Below are positions 34,104 through 44,300 of a DNA stretch of 64,000 bases, in pieces. The notes under the pieces were generated by a model. The model had not been told where the DNA came from. It made no database searches and was given only the letters and a program-made list of their open reading frames with translations. Position 1 is the stretch's first letter. Every line of letters starts with the position of its first letter. The DNA is from Sipunculus nudus (taxonomy: Eukaryota; Annelida; Sipuncula; Golfingiida; Sipunculidae): positions 18,446,979-18,510,978 of the forward strand of contig CM049321.1 of assembly GCA_026874595.1 (NCBI GenBank). The letters run 5' to 3'. The translations under genes were made by a program, and so were the position numbers.

Positions 34104-34655
34104 ATGGCAGTTTTCGTTCACATGTACCCTGCGGCGACACATGAAAATTATAACACGTGCGTCTTGTGCGGATACAGGAAGACGTATGACACTAATCGAC
34201 CATGCTCTCCTGGAAGCCATCATTTTCCAGGAGAACACACCACGCTAGATGAGTCACTGGATTGCCTGTTATGCGTCTGCATCGAACCATTGGACGGATG
34301 TGCCTCCTTATTTCATCTGGTAGGTGATATTCGTGCTCCTCACATCTATGGTGAAATCTTGGGTTACTCCTGTTTTCCTTGTGTGTTTTGCGGATGGCAG
34401 TGCGATAGGATGCAGGTGCCGTGTGTAACTGATGTCGAATGGAAACGGCTGTTGGGAAAATCGGTCTGGCTTACAGACCTGGCATGCGGTGAAAGACGCG
34501 CTAGACGATTTCATGAGAAGGTGTCCCGTTACTGGATGCACAGGCCTGTAAATGCAGTGACCGTTTTGTACAGGCGCGAGATCGGTTTACCTATACTACA
34601 GAACCGTACGCGGTACAGGAGTGGATGTACATGTCGAGCGTGGTCTTCATGCTGA
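34104..34655 (+). CDS. Cysteine-rich hypothetical protein
   Basis: The protein has 183 residues from the ATG at 34,104, which sits in a strong ACCATGG context; the frame continues upstream into the TATA region. Four CxxC pairs or close variants (CVLCGY, CLLCVC, CVFCGW, CTCRAW) with nearby His residues suggest bound zinc. No RING or BIR spacing could be made to fit. There is no signal peptide. It may be distantly related to the next gene, which also carries CxxC and His pairs. Confidence 0.6.
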   Translation: MAVFVHMYPAATHENYNTCVLCGYRKTYDTNRPCSPGSHHFPGEHTTLDESLDCLLCVCIEPLDGCASLFHLVGDIRAPHIYGEILGYSCFPCVFCGWQCDRMQVPCVTDVEWKRLLGKSVWLTDLACGERRARRFHEKVSRYWMHRPVNAVTVLYRREIGLPILQNRTRYRSGCTCRAWSSC

Positions 34656-34676
34656 CGTAAGCGTATCGTACGTGCA

Positions 34677-34687
34677 TATATAATATA
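34677..34687 (+). promoter_or_regulatory. TATA-like element
   Basis: TATATAATATA about 100 bases before the start of the finger-protein gene. Confidence 0.4.
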
Positions 34688-34781
34688 TGTAGTGGTTGGA
34701 GTGAGCTCAGACGTCAATACAGAGTGAGACTGTCAAGGTTATCACTTCGTGTGCAGTGTGCCTTCATCCGTGCATACATAT

Positions 34782-35564
34782 ATGAAAATGGATGATATAC
34801 TAGAGCTGTCCGATGACTACACAAGCATGTTTGAGAAGAATGAAAGAGGACGTACTGCTCCAGAGCTAGAGGTTTGCTGCATCTGCGGGGTTTCGGTATC
34901 ATGCCTCCGCTCGCATGTTGTTGTATCTCATCTGCCTTGGTTCGCTGACCCGATCTCCGCCTGTTCTGTGTGCAGAAGGAATTTCGGCGACATCTGGCAT
35001 CGCAAAGAACACGAGGACAGATTCCACGCAGGACGTTCCTGCCTGCTGCACAAGGACACGTATATATGCTACATGATGCCGTATATGCAAAGCATATGCA
35101 GAATGTTGGGATGTTCGTACATGAGCAACCTCCCGCTGCTCGTGAGAACAAAGGGGTTGCAGCTTACACGTTCCTGTCAGCTTTTAGAAGGTGAGTGTCT
35201 GTACTTCGTGTCCTGGACAGGAGAGAGGCGTGGTTTCAAACCGGAAGACCCGCGTTATCTCAAAGACTGCGCGCACTGGCGTGTGCTGCTACGTCTATTG
35301 CACGCAACGAGATACCTGACAGGATACGCGTCGAGATACTTGAGTGAATACGCGACAGAGAACACTACGCCTGATGACGCCCATTACTCAGGCAACACAT
35401 GCACGCGCCCCATCTCTGTCGTATCAACCAGTACACACGGCACCCGTAGAAAACGCTCAAGAGACACTCACGGCGACAGAAAACATAAAACGCGTACACG
35501 TAAAAACGCAAAGTCACGGAAACGACGTCACCAGAATGAGCATTCCAGTGGAGAAAACGTATAG
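34782..35564 (+). CDS. C2H2 zinc-finger-like protein with basic tail
   Basis: The protein has 260 residues from the ATG at 34,782; a second ATG two codons on has a better start context. Near residues 61-82 is CSVCRRNFGDIWHRKEH followed by EDRFH, which matches C-x2-C-x12-H-x4-H, a canonical C2H2 finger. Near 32-50 a second, shorter C-x2-C-x9-H-x4-H set is present. The C-terminal 50 residues are Lys/Arg/His-rich (RKRSRD, HKTRTRKNAKSRKRR), a likely nuclear localisation signal. A nuclear DNA- or RNA-binding regulator is the simplest reading. AATAAA follows at 35,567. The finger spacing is seen directly; the regulatory role is inference. Confidence 0.65.
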   Translation: MKMDDILELSDDYTSMFEKNERGRTAPELEVCCICGVSVSCLRSHVVVSHLPWFADPISACSVCRRNFGDIWHRKEHEDRFHAGRSCLLHKDTYICYMMPYMQSICRMLGCSYMSNLPLLVRTKGLQLTRSCQLLEGECLYFVSWTGERRGFKPEDPRYLKDCAHWRVLLRLLHATRYLTGYASRYLSEYATENTTPDDAHYSGNTCTRPISVVSTSTHGTRRKRSRDTHGDRKHKTRTRKNAKSRKRRHQNEHSSGENV

Positions 35565-35566
35565 AT

Positions 35567-35572
35567 AATAAA
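35567..35572 (+). terminator. Polyadenylation signal of the finger-protein gene
   Basis: AATAAA starts three bases after the TAG stop codon. Confidence 0.55.
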
Positions 35573-36147
35573 AAAAAACAGTTTATATCCAGTCGACGGC
35601 CTTTATGTTTTGTTGGAAAAAAGAGCATGGTCTAATTTGATTTTAAATTTAAACGACAGAAATTTAAACGAATGAACATTTCTTCTTAAAACATGACTGA
35701 AGGCGCCTTAACATTGGTTTTTAAGGACACTGTCCTTTCCGTCACGTCAAATACTGTGCTTCATCTCAGCGCCATGTTTATTGTTTTGTATGTATGCTTG
35801 ATTTGCACGCAGTAAAAATATTGTCCTGCTTTAACGGGTGTCTGTCGTTCTTTACGCATGCCACATTTACACACACCCAAACATGAATCACACAAACATG
35901 AATCACGCACCTGATGAATCGCAACAGGAACAAAAGGCGGGGGAGCTCCCGGTGTATGTTACGTGCATATGAAGGTTATATGTAGGTATGTATGGAAACG
36001 TATGGCAGGTATCAGTTCGAAAAATACACTCAATAATATCAAAGTTGTGTTTATTTTGGTTTAATTACATGCTTCATCACGCAGTACTTCGGTAACAAAA
36101 CACTGTCAGGTACAATGAAACGGAGAACCATGCATGTCCGACCTGTG
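35573..36147. other. Intergenic region
   Basis: About 575 bases between convergent genes. It has short direct repeats of AACATGAATCAC at about 35,882-35,915 and the minus-strand poly(A) signal (TTTATT at 36,050-36,055) of the gene to the right. I see no gene. Confidence 0.5.
36050..36055 (-). terminator. Polyadenylation signal, minus strand
   Basis: AATAAA on the minus strand, 93 bases past the stop codon of the 36,148-36,615 gene. Confidence 0.5.
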
Positions 36148-36615
36148 TTACTCTTTTTTGGAGACCTCGACCTTTCCCGGTGTCATTTCGGACAAGATCC
36201 TGTCCATCTGTGTTAGGTCTTCCCTCATCTCATGCAACAGTTGCGTCATTTTTTGTAACCTCCCAACCATCACTCCCGTTGTACGTGGTGTCCAGGAACT
36301 CTGGGTCTGGTCCGGCGTGTGGCCCGACAATGGGTTTCGACGTCCTCTCCCGCGACGGCGGAGTGTGCGTGCTCGTGTACTCGTTTCACCACCATCTGTC
36401 ATGCTTGTGTCAGACTTCTCCGCCTGTTCAAGCGTAGAACGTTCCTCCCTGCACGTAGCACGGTCCAGTGTGCTAGGGATTGTATTCTCATGCGTTGGTT
36501 CGCCTTCTCCGATGTACCACTGTACTTGGGAAGTTTCGTTATGAACGACGTCATTAACATCTTCGGGGTCTTCGTGGGTAACGTAATGCCGAGACCTGCT
36601 GAACATGGCACCCAT
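36148..36615 (-). CDS. Small acidic and basic hypothetical protein
   Basis: A protein of 155 residues, or 152 if the second ATG (36,606) is used. The N-terminal half is acidic and hydrophilic, the middle has an Arg-rich patch (RARTLRRRGRGRRN), and the C-terminal 45 residues form an amphipathic helix (LQKMTQLLHEMREDLTQMDRIL) that may oligomerise. There is no signal peptide or known domain. It is the only minus-strand gene in this stretch and is backed by a TATA box (36,725-36,733) and a poly(A) signal. The opposite strand is also partly open, but without such signals. Confidence 0.55.
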   Translation of the reverse strand: MGAMFSRSRHYVTHEDPEDVNDVVHNETSQVQWYIGEGEPTHENTIPSTLDRATCREERSTLEQAEKSDTSMTDGGETSTRARTLRRRGRGRRNPLSGHTPDQTQSSWTPRTTGVMVGRLQKMTQLLHEMREDLTQMDRILSEMTPGKVEVSKKE

Positions 36616-36724
36616 GACACACCGACTTTGCTGTATAATGATATAAAGACAACCGAGCGGTTGTGCGTGTCGTCAATTATGACGCCTCCTCCTGTCTGGA
36701 CCGCACTGAACGAAATGAGTCTAG

Positions 36725-36733
36725 CTTTATAAG
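36725..36733 (-). promoter_or_regulatory. TATA box, minus strand
   Basis: CTTATAAAG on the minus strand about 110 bases upstream of the small acidic/basic gene. Confidence 0.5.
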
Positions 36734-36938
36734 CAAGCGGGTGACTGGCGTTTGACGTCACATGCCGTGGGCGGAGTCAATGTCGCATGTATTTGCGTTG
36801 CACGTGTACAGCTACGCCCCGTCTTGACCAGACTTTGCACTGAAACACGGACGGGCCACATGTCGTCAGCCGACGAATACTAATAAAACCCACAGTGCAA
36901 TCGACACGGTCACACTGTAATACAGGCGTGTTTCAGCA

Positions 36939-38075
36939 ATGTCACGAGAGCGGTTTAACAGGGAAAACCCGCGCTTTCAACGGATGTTAGACAATATACA
37001 TAACATGGACGACGAAGAAGATGACGCTGACGATGATTTAGGAGCCGTAGGATGGAGTTTTCAGCAGGAACTTCCAGGACATATTCACCGTGGCCTTATG
37101 GATGAGTCGCTTCAGATGGCACGCGCAAACCCACGCGCAGCAGCAGCACTAGCCGCCTTCTACGCCGGTGTTCCGGTTGATGACGACGACGTAGGTTTCA
37201 GTGAAGAGATGGATGACGATTTTGACATGGAAGACATGGCGTGTAGTATGAATGACTGCGTGCTGTCAGAAGCAGACGCAGGCGTGGTACCCGATGTTAA
37301 GAACACAGGCGCGGGGGAAAGATACACTCAGGAACAGTTGCGTCGCACAGACGAAACTGGGAGGACTGCGCTGCACAGGCTAATCGAAGAGGGTAGGTAT
37401 GATGTGGTTTCCCGTATACTGGCAGGGCTGAAAGGGCCGAGCTGCTACGTGAAAGGACAGGAATGCTATGCTGTGTTGAACATTCCCAACAAGAAAGGCC
37501 GAACGTGCCTCCATTTGGCTGTCATGAAAGGACAGGCATGCTTGGCAAGGCAACTGGTCATGCACGGTGCCGTTTTAGAGGCACGAGACTCAGATGGTAA
37601 CACGCCCCTCCACATAGCCTGCGCACGAGGTGACCTGTCGACCGTAAAATGCCTGACAGCAGTCCTGGGGGAAGAGATGTTGAACATCCCATACTTTGTG
37701 CCGTTCACCAAGTTACCTCAAGACATGGACGCGGTAAACAAGGAAGGTCTGGGATTTATGCACCTCGCAGCAGCTTGCGGGGTGGAGGAACTGACGGTTC
37801 ACCTGGTGAACAAGTTGGGAGCGGACGTAAACCAACGGGAAACCCGCAGTGGCAGAACGGCACTGCACATAGCAGCTGCAGCCGGTTTGAGTACCATGGT
37901 TCGGTGCCTGATCGAGAGATGCGGCGCAGACGTACACGTTAAGTCGTCCGACGGCTGGACACCCATACAGTCAGCTATGATGGAAAACCAACAGGAAACA
38001 GCTGAAATCCTTTTGAATTACATTAAGAAATGCGGCAAAGAAACGTCGGAGGAAAGCGATATAGATGAATGCTGA
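36939..38075 (+). CDS. Ankyrin-repeat protein 1
   Basis: A 378-residue protein. The first 110 residues are acidic (MDDEEDDADDD, EEMDDDFDMED). From about 130 to 370 there are roughly six ankyrin repeats with clear consensus pieces: GRTALHRLIEEG, GRTCLHLAVMKG, GNTPLHIACARGD, FMHLAAACG, GRTALHIAAAAG and GWTPIQSAMMEN. Ankyrin repeats bind other proteins, and large DNA viruses often use them against host signalling or ubiquitin pathways; no C-terminal F-box is visible here. It is the first of three related genes in a row on the same strand. An A/T box (TAATAAAAC) lies about 55 bases upstream. Confidence 0.88.
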   Translation: MSRERFNRENPRFQRMLDNIHNMDDEEDDADDDLGAVGWSFQQELPGHIHRGLMDESLQMARANPRAAAALAAFYAGVPVDDDDVGFSEEMDDDFDMEDMACSMNDCVLSEADAGVVPDVKNTGAGERYTQEQLRRTDETGRTALHRLIEEGRYDVVSRILAGLKGPSCYVKGQECYAVLNIPNKKGRTCLHLAVMKGQACLARQLVMHGAVLEARDSDGNTPLHIACARGDLSTVKCLTAVLGEEMLNIPYFVPFTKLPQDMDAVNKEGLGFMHLAAACGVEELTVHLVNKLGADVNQRETRSGRTALHIAAAAGLSTMVRCLIERCGADVHVKSSDGWTPIQSAMMENQQETAEILLNYIKKCGKETSEESDIDEC

Positions 38076-38544
38076 GGCGTATGTGTTTAATAAGCGAACT
38101 GTCAGGATGTAATCCTGTTTCCTCCGCACACAGAATATACGTCGCCCGATTAGTGTTTTTAGTAGTGGAGCATTTAAACATTTACGTCATTGGGTTTTTA
38201 CTTTTACTTAAGCGTCATACCGGGTATTTCCAAGCGTCAGTTGTTTACTGCACACCTGCCAGAACGTGGGTACGACGTCGTGGTAACATAACCGCTAACA
38301 GGTAGATTTTCCCGGAAGTGTACTACGTCGGTTTACGTTTTGGAATTCACACAATCAGTGAGTCATCGTCGGTTTTCCCCATGTAAATCATATGCTTGCG
38401 TAAACAAGTCAGGAGGGTATGAGTCAGGAGAATTTTACCCCAATCAGAGACTTTCTATTGGTTGTCACTAGGAAGCATTGTGTATAAATGTGCCCGAACA
38501 GTGTCACCGTCTACATTTTGGATGAACGTCTTTATCGCCGTACC
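38076..38544. other. Promoter-containing spacer between ankyrin genes 1 and 2
   Basis: About 470 bases without a gene. It includes GTCATTGGGTTTTTAC-type AT-rich sequence and a TATAAAT box at 38,483-38,489 placed 55 bases before the chosen start of ankyrin gene 2. Confidence 0.5.
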
Positions 38545-39684
38545 ATGGCCAGCAGGCGGCAAATTGAAAGAATTGAACTTGCTAGAATGTGCGCGGAAGT
38601 GTCTGAGTACTCTACCCAGGGTGATAACTTCATAGACAAGTCTGCGTACTCAACAGAAAGCGTTAATGTCATAGACGATGACATAAATACAGGGGAAACA
38701 CTTTCAGAAATGGACACCTCATTGACGAGCATTGACAACGGAACTGGCGGGCTATTACTTGTGTCGAATCCGACGTGTACCTCGGTTCATATGTCGGTTT
38801 GTGAAGGGTTTGACCCCGAGCTGGACGAGAAGAGAGCTCCCTTTTGGACTCAAGGGTCCCCTTTCTCTCTGCAGTTGGCCTTTCACATGGCGAAACGCCG
38901 TGGTCTTGGGTTGCACGTTTTGCCTGTTTTCCTGAAAAACGCCAAGCGGTTCGTGAACAACATATTTGAAGACGTCGGGATGGGCACGGACGAAACACTT
39001 TTACACAGTTGCATAAAGAATTGGGGCAGGGAACGTGCTGCCACGGGGATACTGCGCGACCTAACGCACAGCCGAGGGATCAACAAGACCGATATGAATG
39101 GCGACACCTGCTTGCACCTGGCCGTTAAGAAGGGTATGTATTCACTGGTAAGGCAGTTGGTGGCTCGCGGTGCTGACACAGAGGCTAGAGACGCGCACGG
39201 GAACACACCGTTGCATTTGGCTTCAGCCAGAGGTGACACGATGTGTGCAATGGCTCTGACATTGTACCTGACGCATGCAGAAGTGAAAAAATATCTACGT
39301 TACAGACCGTTTAACAGAGTCCCCCCAAGGCCGAACATTTTGAATTACGACGGGCAGACATGCGTACATTTGGCTGCGGAAGGTGGGCACAAGGACCTGC
39401 TAGGTTGCCTCAAACCGCTGCTGGAGGATGTCGATGTGCCTAATGGAAAGACGGGAAAGACTGCACTGTACGAAGCAGCTGAGTCTGGCAGAATAGACAT
39501 GGTACGATATTTGGTAAATGAATGTTGGGCTAATGCACACGCGCGAGCGTGGAACAGGAGTTCTCCCTTGGAAGCTGCAATGTCGAACGGGCACGAGGAA
39601 TGTGTTATGTTTCTTGTAGGGTTGGGTGCTGTGCGCCCGGACAATTGCGACAGCGAAGAAGACAGCATGACCGAGAGTGGATAG
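38545..39684 (+). CDS. Ankyrin-repeat protein 2
   Basis: The start is taken at the ATG at 38,545 (ACCATGG context, 379 residues). An in-frame ATG at 38,488 overlaps the TATAAAT box and is less likely. The N-terminal 120 residues are Thr/Ser/Asp-rich without known domains. Ankyrin repeats run from about 150 to 355: TLLHSCIKNWG, GDTCLHLAVKKG, GNTPLHLASARGD, GQTCVHLAAEGGH, GKTALYEAAESG, SSPLEAAMSNG. It is similar to ankyrin protein 1 in repeat order, including the GNTPLH repeat followed by a longer non-standard repeat, which points to gene duplication. Confidence 0.88.
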   Translation: MASRRQIERIELARMCAEVSEYSTQGDNFIDKSAYSTESVNVIDDDINTGETLSEMDTSLTSIDNGTGGLLLVSNPTCTSVHMSVCEGFDPELDEKRAPFWTQGSPFSLQLAFHMAKRRGLGLHVLPVFLKNAKRFVNNIFEDVGMGTDETLLHSCIKNWGRERAATGILRDLTHSRGINKTDMNGDTCLHLAVKKGMYSLVRQLVARGADTEARDAHGNTPLHLASARGDTMCAMALTLYLTHAEVKKYLRYRPFNRVPPRPNILNYDGQTCVHLAAEGGHKDLLGCLKPLLEDVDVPNGKTGKTALYEAAESGRIDMVRYLVNECWANAHARAWNRSSPLEAAMSNGHEECVMFLVGLGAVRPDNCDSEEDSMTESG

Positions 39685-40070
39685 CTTAATACGAAAGTGT
39701 ATACACTATGATTGTATACTGTGCCTACTAATTATCCCGCAATGACAGCACTGGCTGATGAACTGGGGGGGGGGGGGGCTTCGCTTTCCGGATACACCGT
39801 TGTTCAACCCTAAACAAACACTACCAATGACGTGGCTGTGTGTGACCGTGAACAAAAATCCCACATGTCGGATGACGCATTATCATGCTGTGATTTGTGG
39901 GGAAATCCGACGTTACCAAAATTAGAGATTACCTCACAAATGTGACTTTCGGATATTCCATGGGTTAAAAATAGATGTCGTTTTAGCGTATATATATATG
40001 ACTGTTCTGGTAGTATTTGATAACATACTGTTGCAGTTCACTGTTCGTTTACACGTTTAGAGACAGAGAC
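39685..40070. other. Spacer between ankyrin genes 2 and 3
   Basis: About 385 bases. It contains a run of about 13 G at 39,766-39,778 and a TATATATATATG stretch at about 39,990-40,001 that may act as a TATA box. Confidence 0.5.
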
Positions 40071-40865
40071 ATGTTTTGTTCGACGGAGTCAGTCGAGGCT
40101 GGGATGCGTAGACTTCACATAAGCGAAAACAGCACCGTCAAAGACATACACGAGAACAGCACCGCCAAAGAAGTCACGGTTTCTGGTGCCCCACAGGACG
40201 TATCGTCCACCCCGTGTCACTTTCTCTCCCGTGACAGTGCCGGTGAGACGTTTCTGCACAATTGCATATTAGCCGGGATGGAAGGCTGGGCGATATCGGT
40301 ACTAGACAGAATGGACGGGCCAGGAGTCCTCGACATAGTAAACATACAAGGAGAAACCTACCTCGAGCTGGCTGTGAGACTTTGCATGCACCAACTCATC
40401 CGGCATCTAGTGATGCGCGGAGCGGACGTTACGAAAAGGGACAGACACGCGAACACCCCACTGCACTTGGCTTGCCAGCGCAAGTGCTCGGAATGCTTGA
40501 AATCACTGACATGCTGGGCCGGCTTTGTGATGATGGACAAGCCGGATTTCTACAGGAATCTCACGGGTGTTATGAACGCGGACGGTCGCACCTGCATGCA
40601 CATAGCATCAGAAGCAGATGCCAGGGACATGCTGAACTATCTTTTATTCGCGCTGCACGCGGATCCCAACTGTAAAGAAGGCAAACGAGGCCTGACACCG
40701 TTACATGAAGCTGTTCTGCGTGGCAATGTGGACATGGTGAAGTATCTGTTATTAGAAGCCGGAGCTGACATATCTCTCGAATCCTACGATAGGGAAACAG
40801 CACGTTCACTGGCATACGCTACAGACAATTCAGAGATGTGTATGTTCTTACGGATGATCGAGTGA
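40071..40865 (+). CDS. Ankyrin-repeat protein 3
   Basis: The protein has 264 residues from the ATG at 40,071; the open frame extends upstream only from a TTG. Repeats are GETFLHNCILAG, GETYLELAVRLC, ANTPLHLACQRK, GRTCMHIASEAD, GLTPLHEAVLRG and a degenerate final repeat. It is shorter than the two upstream paralogues because its N-terminal region is reduced to about 60 residues. The conserved repeat order (including the ANTPLH repeat followed by a long irregular one) ties all three together. Confidence 0.87.
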   Translation: MFCSTESVEAGMRRLHISENSTVKDIHENSTAKEVTVSGAPQDVSSTPCHFLSRDSAGETFLHNCILAGMEGWAISVLDRMDGPGVLDIVNIQGETYLELAVRLCMHQLIRHLVMRGADVTKRDRHANTPLHLACQRKCSECLKSLTCWAGFVMMDKPDFYRNLTGVMNADGRTCMHIASEADARDMLNYLLFALHADPNCKEGKRGLTPLHEAVLRGNVDMVKYLLLEAGADISLESYDRETARSLAYATDNSEMCMFLRMIE

Positions 40866-41377
40866 AACGTGATATGGACAGATATATTTTGGTTTATTTG
40901 ACATGAACGTGCATGAATTTGATTTGTTTTTACGTTTTTACTTGGTATAAATGTGATGTATCGTGTACGGTGTTGTTTGTTTTTTATTGTTTCGTGTTTC
41001 ATGTTAGACAGCATTAATGAACGTGATTTATGCCAGCCTTCGTTCTGTGCACTTGTCAAATGACGTTCCAATGTATGATGGTATGGATGACGTGTGTGGT
41101 AGCTAAGGTGTGGGTCGGTTGCAGCTCAGCTGACTATAAGTCCCCTGAGCTATACTGATGATGATCATGCACATCCCTCTTTTCACGCCCGGCGTCTTAT
41201 ATCCGATCGGGTGTAGGAGCGCAACAGACGAAGGGTCAGATTGGTCGTTATTTGGTGTATGTATTTGTGTTTCTGGTCCTAGCGGTTGAATCAGGTATTG
41301 GGGTGATTTATGTCACAGTTACTGTGACTTACGTCAACTGATCGATCATCAAACGGTCCATGGCATGATAAAACAAA
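40866..41377. other. Intergenic region with a short perfect palindrome
   Basis: About 510 bases without a gene. GTCACAGT-T-ACTGTGAC at 41,312-41,328 is a perfect inverted repeat with a one-base centre, followed by ACGTCA. ATGATAAAAC at about 41,365 is a weak TATA-like site close to the next start. Confidence 0.6.
41312..41328. promoter_or_regulatory. 17-base palindrome upstream of the large coiled-coil gene
   Basis: Eight-base arms around a single T, 50 bases before the start codon. Its symmetry suits a dimeric DNA-binding factor. Confidence 0.4.
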
Positions 41378-44300
41378 ATGCACACAACACGCATGTGGAC
41401 ACCGCGTTTCAGGTATGAATCACGACGGAAACACAGATCATACCCGGCGGATCGAGCGTCGTTCTCCAGGAACGGGTGCAGGCAGTCTTACAGGAGCCTG
41501 AAAGAGCAAGTGCACAGACACGAGGACCCGTCACGTCCGGGCAGTTTCCCGCCACTACGGCAGGATGCAAGAGTTTACGACCAGGTCCGGTCCAAAGCGT
41601 TTCCCTACGAAGGCGGCTACGGCCCTAAAAAGGCGTACGCCCATTTCACAGATGTACCCAACATGGATTCCCAACGGGTATCCCTTGACGTGCCAACACC
41701 TTGGCCAGAGGGACATCCCGACATGCTCCACGAGTTAAAAGAACGGTTTGAACTGCTGGACAAAGAACGCGTTTCCGCAGACGTCCTAGCAATACAAACC
41801 GTCCGGGACCGCGAAACACGTCGGGAATTTCACAATCTGTGCGAACAACTGGACCGCACGAGGCGGGACGCGGAAAGGATGAAAGACACGTACGTGGAAC
41901 TGGCAAGACAGAGAAACCTACTGCACCGTGAACTGAAACGCGCCCGTGCACTCCGTTCAGTGCGTTGCATAGCTGTACCGTCGTGCGATACGACGGTGGG
42001 TGACACGGCGTACGGGCCTCCGCCGGCCGAAAAGGTGACGGACGCCGTGGTGTCTTGCCTGTCGAATGCGCCTTTGTCTGCTGCCGGTTCACGTCCTGTG
42101 TTGGTTCATCCGACGGACCTCAGCAGGGAACTCTTGCGTACTTTCACCGGGGGGTCCTCCGCTTGCACAGGAGCCGTCTTGTCACTGCCTACAGATATGC
42201 TCGTTTTTCAATACGTCGCATCTTCCCTGTGTCGGTCTTTGTCCTCTGACGTCACCACCGCGCTTTACGGTAAGTTCAAGAAGGAATGGGCGCACCATGT
42301 TGATATGGCCGTGGGCGATCCCCTCGATATCACAAAGTGTGCAGCCCAAATTCGCGTGTCCGTAAAAAATTTCCAAGGTTATCTCGAGAACCACATCAGA
42401 GAGCTTTCTGCAGAACTCGTACAACGGGTGGTGCAGCGTGTAAAACTCCAGGGAAACTACGAGATGTACTGTACATGGACCCTCTCGTTGGGCGCAGTGC
42501 CTTACGTGCGTTTACCCCCAGGATCAGGTAACCTCAGCCCTTGCGTGTGCTCTGGATGGAAATGTGGCTCAACCGAGACCTCCGCCTCAGAGAGCGTTCT
42601 TTTGTCAGCCTTGCGTACCTGCTCCACGAAGCTCTGCGACTGCAGCCAAGGGCACGTCCGCGTCCTTTCACCGGAAGAATGTGTTTTGGTATACCTGGGA
42701 CCCCAGTCCGGCTTCGGGGTGTCTGTGATGGACCAATCATTTTTCCCACCGGGCTCCAAGTTTGGGGTGGTATACCCGCACAAACATTTCCGGTGCGACC
42801 CGATGGCCACAGCCTGTGGGCAAGTTCTGATGTACAGCAGAGCACGTGGTTTGTTACAAAGCCTAGCAGAAAACTCGCACATATTCAACTCTAAACCGTG
42901 CGTGCTTTTAGGGCAAAAGAGCATGCCTAAGAAACCTGCCGAACAGGATGACGACCCGTCTAGCGAAAGAGAGGTCTGTCGCAGGGCACTGAACGCTGCA
43001 GAGGAAAAGGTCAATTCGGCCACTTTGGCCGCAGCTAAACTTCACAGGCAGTTGATGTCATGTAAAGCGAAAGAAAAAACCACAGACGATATGATGAAAC
43101 TGTTGGGCACAGCCGCGGAATCCGATAGCGCTATCACACGCGGAGCTTTGAAAAAACTGGTGCCGTGTATCGTGAGCGGAGTCGCGGGTGACTGGGGTAG
43201 CATGTACGCTAACCTGCGTGATCTGCAGAAACGGATCACCGCGGGCGGTACGCTTGACGACGCGAGAGCACCTCTGTCTTCATCGTCCACATTTCCGGGT
43301 GCGGGCCCGAAGTTTAGCCGTGCCCCTCAACGTAACACACAGCGTGTCTGTGGTAGTACGGATCACGCTGGCGACGGACTGCCCTCCGGCCGCTTGTACG
43401 ATGGCAGTTTGTCACGCCCTGGAGTCAGCGACCTCGACGCCACGTCAGGCGTCAGGTACAACGTGCGCGAATTGGAAAGAACCGCGGCCGAGCTGGACAT
43501 GCAGAGGGGTGTGGCCGAAGCATTGTCCTGGTTCAGTAAGCCGTCGGCTGAAAAGGAAGCCCTGAGAAGGGCAGAACGCAAGAACGCGGAAGCCGAAAGG
43601 GTCATGCAGTACCTGATCGATCTCGTGGAACAGTCAGGGCACGCGCTGGACCTGCATAAACACCAAGCCGCCATACACGCCCAACGGTACGTACAGCTGA
43701 CCGCCCAACTGAACGAATACCAAGAGGAGCAGCGTCGCTTGGGTGAAGCCGTTCACCTTTACGAGAAATTTATCGAGGAACGCCTCGAACCCACAGAAGA
43801 AATGGCCGGTGAACCAATGTGGGACGGCGAAAGGGCTCCACCGAGTCGCGCACTTTTGAAACACCTGAAAAACCTTCAACGGGACGTGAAAAGAGCCGTC
43901 GATTCGTGTAAAACGGAACAGCGGACAGCAGAGGAACTTGAGGAGGAAATAGCTGACGACGCGCACGGCCTGTGGCGAGGAGTGTCAGACGTGTACGGGC
44001 CCAACCGGCCCGTAGAATCGGGTGGCATCGGGCCGCCCAAAAGCCGGTCCGCTGCGGGGCCGACAGTCGTTGACGTCACAAACCAGATGGACCCTGTGTT
44101 TGGAGAAGTGTTGGGCCACCGGCTGAGCACCGCTGTCCCGGACGTGAAGGCGTACGCAGACATGGAGCGTGAACAATGGGCTTCAGTTACCATGAACATG
44201 CTCAATTTCAACCAAGTGTCGACCTACACAAACAATGCCGTGCGGTACATACCACGCAAGGAAACCAACAGAGCCCTCGTCAAACCATACCTCGAAATGG

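Noticed and set aside
34104-34655. BIR (inhibitor of apoptosis) domain
   Set aside because: CxxC followed by a His 17 residues later fits the start of a BIR, but the required final Cys seven residues further on is missing.
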